Part shown: positions 5,675-7,720 of the stretch, piece by piece
Position numbering within the stretch: the stretch's first letter is position 1
How the letters are laid out: every line of letters starts with the position of its first letter
Assembly: GCA_027026055.1 (NCBI GenBank)
Contig: JALVPA010000009.1
Location: 1-7,720, forward strand
Reading direction: 5' to 3'
Source of the DNA: Campylobacteraceae bacterium
Lineage (GTDB): Bacteria > Campylobacterota > Campylobacteria > Campylobacterales > Sulfurovaceae
Length of the DNA: 7,720 bases
Program-made: the position numbers and the translations under genes
Notes under the pieces: model-generated
What the model was told of the DNA's origin: nothing
Seen by the model: the letters and a program-made list of their open reading frames with translations, nothing else
Database searches by the model: none

Positions 5675-6895
5675 GAAATAACGCTCCCCCGCGATATAAA
5701 CGGCACTCGCTTCGCGTACGTGTAATATTGTATGCAGCGCAATCTCCTCTTTGCGAGCGGGCAATTCCGGGAGCGTTACGATACAAAAATCGGCCGCTTT
5801 GCCTTTTGCTATGCGTCCGCACGGTAGTTTCAGCGCCTGTGCGGCATCGACGGTAACGCTACGGATCAGCTTGTCGGCAAAATGTGTCAACGGGGCTTGA
5901 TGATGGAGCATCAGCGCCGCTTTCATCTCCTCGAAAAGGTTAAGAGAATCGTTGGAACTCAATCCGTCCGTAGCGACGCAGTAGGGCACTTCCATATCCA
6001 TGAGTTTCTCTACACGTAAACGGCCGCATCCGAGATAGCGGTTTGAACGAGGACAGTGGGCGATCGTATGACCGTCGTTTTTCAGACGCGAAAGTTCCGT
6101 GTCATTCGCTTGTACGGCATGTACGAAAAGTGTGGGATAGTGCGAAAAGGCGTTGACGAAAGTCTCTATATCGGTAACGGGCGTACCGGTATTGAAAAAG
6201 GTTTCGAAAAATTCCCTAAATCTTCCTTCGGCTTTTTCAAGCCATTCTCTTTCGTCGGGCGACTCGAGGAAGTGTGTGCTTAGCGGCAATCCTTCCTCTC
6301 GTGCCAGTGTCACGGCACGCTGAAGGAGGACGGGGTGTACCGCATAAGGAGAGTGGATAGCAACGGCGGGGGTGAGACGATAGCGTTCGGCATCCTCTTT
6401 CGAAGCCTCGAGTCTATGGAGAAAATCGGCATAGAGCGCATCGGCGTATGCTGCCGCAGAACCTATAAGTTCGTTGAAATAGACGACACGTTGCGGTACG
6501 GCGCGGCAGACCTCCAAGTCGATGCCGAAACTGCTGATAGCGCCGAAAGCGGTGATACCGCAACGTAACATCTCGTCGCACGCGGCTTCCATGACACTGT
6601 CGTTACATTGCTCTTTGAGTTCGTCGCGATTGGCGATGACACTATAGAGCCAAGGGATGAAATCGCCGTATTGTAGCGTAGTTTTGTTGGCGGAAAACTC
6701 CAAATGCACGTGTGCGTTGACAAATCCGGGATAGACGACGCTATACGGAGCGCAGCGTATTGTTTCCGCTTCGGGATAGCGAGCGATGAGTGTCGTAATG
6801 TCGTCGATATCGTATATCGTCTCTTCGAAAGCGACACCGTATCCTTCTACAAAGCTTCCGTCAAGGTAGAGATAGTCGGCTACGAGCAGTTTCAT
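5663..6895 (-). CDS. mqnX: 6-aminodeoxyfutalosine deaminase of the futalosine menaquinone pathway
   Basis: This 410-residue member of the amidohydrolase superfamily deaminates 6-amino-6-deoxyfutalosine to futalosine in the cytoplasm, the step that in Campylobacterota links MqnA/MqnE products to hydrolysis by the MTA/SAH nucleosidase. Visible motifs are the metal-binding PGFVNAHVHLEF (56-67, His62 and His64), VAIHSPYAVHP (178-188), STHFLES (206-212, His208 ligand and Glu211 as likely acid/base), FVHAVQ (257-262), AHCPRSNRYLG (279-289) and ATDGLSSNDSLNLFEEM (308-324, Asp310 as the last metal ligand). The C-terminal KGKAADF is the usual amidohydrolase beta-sandwich return. The arrangement fits the Helicobacter/Campylobacter aminofutalosine deaminases better than guanine deaminase or SAH deaminase, though these are the nearest alternatives. 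The start at 6895 has AGAGGT just upstream. No catalytic residue appears missing. It has its own promoter and is not obviously linked in function to the downstream transport operon. Confidence 0.85.
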   Translation of the reverse strand: MKLLVADYLYLDGSFVEGYGVAFEETIYDIDDITTLIARYPEAETIRCAPYSVVYPGFVNAHVHLEFSANKTTLQYGDFIPWLYSVIANRDELKEQCNDSVMEAACDEMLRCGITAFGAISSFGIDLEVCRAVPQRVVYFNELIGSAAAYADALYADFLHRLEASKEDAERYRLTPAVAIHSPYAVHPVLLQRAVTLAREEGLPLSTHFLESPDEREWLEKAEGRFREFFETFFNTGTPVTDIETFVNAFSHYPTLFVHAVQANDTELSRLKNDGHTIAHCPRSNRYLGCGRLRVEKLMDMEVPYCVATDGLSSNDSLNLFEEMKAALMLHHQAPLTHFADKLIRSVTVDAAQALKLPCGRIAKGKAADFCIVTLPELPARKEEIALHTILHVREASAVYIAGERYFGHV

Positions 6896-6915
6896 GATAC
6901 CTCTTTTTTAGAGAA

Positions 6916-6924
6916 ATCATACCA
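6916..6924 (-). promoter_or_regulatory. extended -10 promoter of mqnX
   Basis: In the 53-base gap upstream of mqnX the minus strand reads TGGTATGAT, an extended -10 (TG-G-TATGAT, hexamer 6916-6921), without a good -35. It would give a leader of about 15 bases. Readthrough from the CZB gene is also possible, because I see no clear terminator between them. Confidence 0.42.
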
Positions 6925-6948
6925 CGATAAGCGTGAAGATAAGAAGTT

Positions 6949-7416
6949 TTATACGATCTCTTCGAGCTGTTTGTCCGGTATGACGAGGATACGACGCTCC
7001 ATCCTGTTTATCTCTTCCAAAAGTGCTTTCGAGGTTGCTTCCAACTCTTTGAAATAGGTTTCGGCAAGCTCTTGCTCGGCATCCGTGATACGCTTTTTTT
7101 TACCGAAAAGCTTACTGAAAAAGCCTTGTTTTTTATCTTCTTGATAATAGATCTTAAATATATTCAAATAGATATCGTGCAGTTTGAAGTGTAGCGATTC
7201 GATGTTTTGCATACATTCGAGAGGATTGGTCGGAAGGGCGTTGAGCTTTTGCGCATCACCGTAAAACCATTTTCCGAATCGACACTCCGTCGAGTTTACC
7301 GGGATGGCGTTTTTTTCCATTTTGACACCGTTGATGAGCATTTTCGCTTTTTGTACCCAACTGATGTGGGCGGTTTTGGCGGCACGCAATTGTTCGAGAA
7401 TTTCATTTTTTGTCAT
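6949..7416 (-). CDS. CZB-domain (chemoreceptor zinc-binding) stand-alone protein
   Basis: This 155-residue soluble protein consists mainly of a CZB domain, a four-helix zinc-binding fold best known from the C-terminus of cytoplasmic chemoreceptors and from diguanylate cyclases. The ligand pattern is complete: His17 in KTAHISWV, Cys45 in the signature CRFGKWFYG (45-53), and His76 and His80 in LHFKLHDIY. After about residue 92 a basic linker (GFFSKLFGKKKRI) leads to a final amphipathic helix (about 112-145) that could mediate dimerisation or partner binding. No signalling, HAMP or methyl-accepting domain is present, so it is either a free zinc/redox sensor or an accessory that acts on a receptor or cyclase elsewhere. 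The start at 7416 follows AAGGAAAG; an in-frame ATG at 7473 would add an unlikely 19 residues read through the promoter. Confidence 0.85.
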   Translation of the reverse strand: MTKNEILEQLRAAKTAHISWVQKAKMLINGVKMEKNAIPVNSTECRFGKWFYGDAQKLNALPTNPLECMQNIESLHFKLHDIYLNIFKIYYQEDKKQGFFSKLFGKKKRITDAEQELAETYFKELEATSKALLEEINRMERRILVIPDKQLEEIV

Positions 7417-7455
7417 TTTTCTTTCCTTCGAATCGGATAAATTTACAACTAAAAT

Positions 7456-7461
7456 ATTATA
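7456..7461 (-). promoter_or_regulatory. -10 element of the CZB-protein gene
   Basis: The minus strand carries a perfect TATAAT (7456-7461), 39 bases upstream of the CZB start codon, in a very AT-rich stretch. No convincing -35 is seen (ATCTAT at 17 bases). AT-richness makes chance matches likely. Confidence 0.42.
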
Positions 7462-7585
7462 TACATAATTCATTTAAAATAGATTTATTATATAAAATCA
7501 AAAATAATTATATTTTTAAAATGGAAAGACGGAGTAGTAAAGATAGAAATTATATTCTACGCAGAGGTGAGAAACTGTTTCATTA
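7462..7585. other. AT-rich intergenic gap without a recognisable gene
   Basis: Between the CZB promoter and the insertion-sequence end the composition changes sharply: up to about 7540 it is dominated by A and T, unlike the balanced coding sequence to the left. A small plus-strand reading frame from an ATG at 7521 (36 codons, stop 7629-7631) has no ribosome binding site, crosses the presumed IS end and is not called. I see no tRNA, repeat array or other feature here. Confidence 0.5.
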
Positions 7586-7620
7586 TATTGATTCGCCAAT
7601 TCAACCAATAAGTGCAATTT
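7586..7620 (+). repeat. candidate left terminal repeat of an IS30-family element
   Basis: The stretch starting TATTGATTCGCCAATTCAAC and continuing CAATAAGTGCAATTT lies about 110 bases before the transposase start. It shares a gapped GATTC..AATT..CAAC..AA.AGT pattern with the IS30 terminal repeat as I remember it. The exact boundary and the matching right end cannot be seen in this window. Confidence 0.35.
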
Positions 7621-7644
7621 CTAAAAGATAGTCGAGAAAGAGCG

Positions 7645-7673
7645 GGCTAACCGAATATAGGTTATCCTTTTTT
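7645..7673 (+). terminator. rho-independent terminator ahead of the transposase gene
   Basis: GGCTAACC (7645-7652) pairs with GGTTATCC (7660-7667), seven of eight positions, across a 7-base loop. Six T residues (7668-7673) follow directly. It sits inside the presumed element, 22 bases before the transposase ATG, and ends no visible host gene on the + strand. It probably blocks transcription entering from outside the element. Confidence 0.55.
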
Positions 7674-7695
7674 CGACCAAAAAGAAAGGAATTGC

Positions 7696-7720
7696 ATGAC
7701 CTATAAACAATTAACCCTAC
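7696..7720 (+). CDS. IS30-family transposase, N-terminal eight codons only
   Basis: The ATG at 7696 is preceded by AAAGAAAGGA at a spacing of five bases, and the eight visible codons read M-T-Y-K-Q-L-T-L before the window ends. An N-terminus of the form M-x-Y-x-x-L-T-x, normally continuing into EER-Y and a helix-turn-helix, is characteristic of IS30-family DDE transposases. The family call rests on these eight residues plus the terminal-repeat-like sequence and the upstream terminator. Whether the gene is intact cannot be judged. Confidence 0.62.

Larger units (their letters stand above)
7586..7720 (+). mobile_element. left end of a putative IS30-family insertion sequence
   Basis: The element is defined by three parts in order: the candidate terminal repeat (7586-7620), the stem-loop terminator (7645-7673) and the transposase start (7696). 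It lies in the gap upstream of the CZB gene and does not break a recognisable gene on the visible side. The remaining 1 kb or so and the right end lie beyond the window. Confidence 0.5.

Noticed and set aside
5604..5822. N-terminal extension of the yiaW-like gene
   Set aside because: The frame is open, but the extension would run through the TATAAT promoter and the mqnX 3' end; the Shine-Dalgarno sequence and family alignment support the start at 5603.
7521..7631. Small + strand ORF of 36 codons
   Set aside because: It has no ribosome binding site, lies in AT-rich DNA, crosses the presumed IS end and shows no recognisable motif.
1..7720. CRISPR arrays, tRNA or rRNA genes
   Set aside because: I saw no regularly spaced repeats, cloverleaf-type sequence or ribosomal RNA signatures on either strand.

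Overview
The window looks like a chromosomal segment of a Campylobacterota (epsilonproteobacterial) bacterium. The main clue is an aminofutalosine deaminase (mqnX) of the futalosine menaquinone route, in the form typical of that phylum. A stand-alone CZB zinc-binding protein and a PqiC-like lipoprotein fit the same picture. Base composition is close to balanced, apart from an AT-rich gap near the right edge. I cannot name the genus from the sequence alone.

Left part (1-833, + strand): the 3' end of a PqiC/YmbA-like ABC-transport auxiliary lipoprotein, which probably closes an Mla/MCE-type lipid-transport operon lying off the window. It overlaps an ATG (TAATG junction) that leads into an unrecognised gene. 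That gene appears to be split by a frameshift: the well-formed reading frame at 456-833 has no good start, while the ATG sits in another frame. A minus-strand outer-membrane beta-barrel gene (883-1542) converges on it. The barrel gene has its own terminator, and its promoter carries a perfect inverted repeat over the -10 box.

Centre (1614-5603, - strand): a tight four-gene operon, yiaW-like DUF3302 membrane protein, yiaV-like HlyD-family adaptor, NodT-type outer-membrane efflux lipoprotein, and CPA1 Na+/H+ antiporter. The junctions are a 1-base overlap, a 15-base gap and a 1-base gap. A good sigma70-like promoter (TATAAT at 5637-5642) drives it, and its -35 lies in a perfect 14-base palindrome over the end of mqnX. 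The operon has the adaptor and outer-membrane channel of a tripartite exporter but no MFS, RND, ABC or FUSC pump. The inner-membrane partner is either the DUF3302 protein or something outside the operon, with the antiporter as a speculative third option. This is the most interesting part of the window.

Right part (5663-7720): mqnX, then a small CZB-domain protein, both on the minus strand with separate promoters. An AT-rich gap follows, and then what appears to be the left end of an IS30-family insertion sequence. That end consists of a terminal-repeat-like stretch, a plus-strand stem-loop terminator, a ribosome binding site and the first eight codons of the transposase, which runs off the window.
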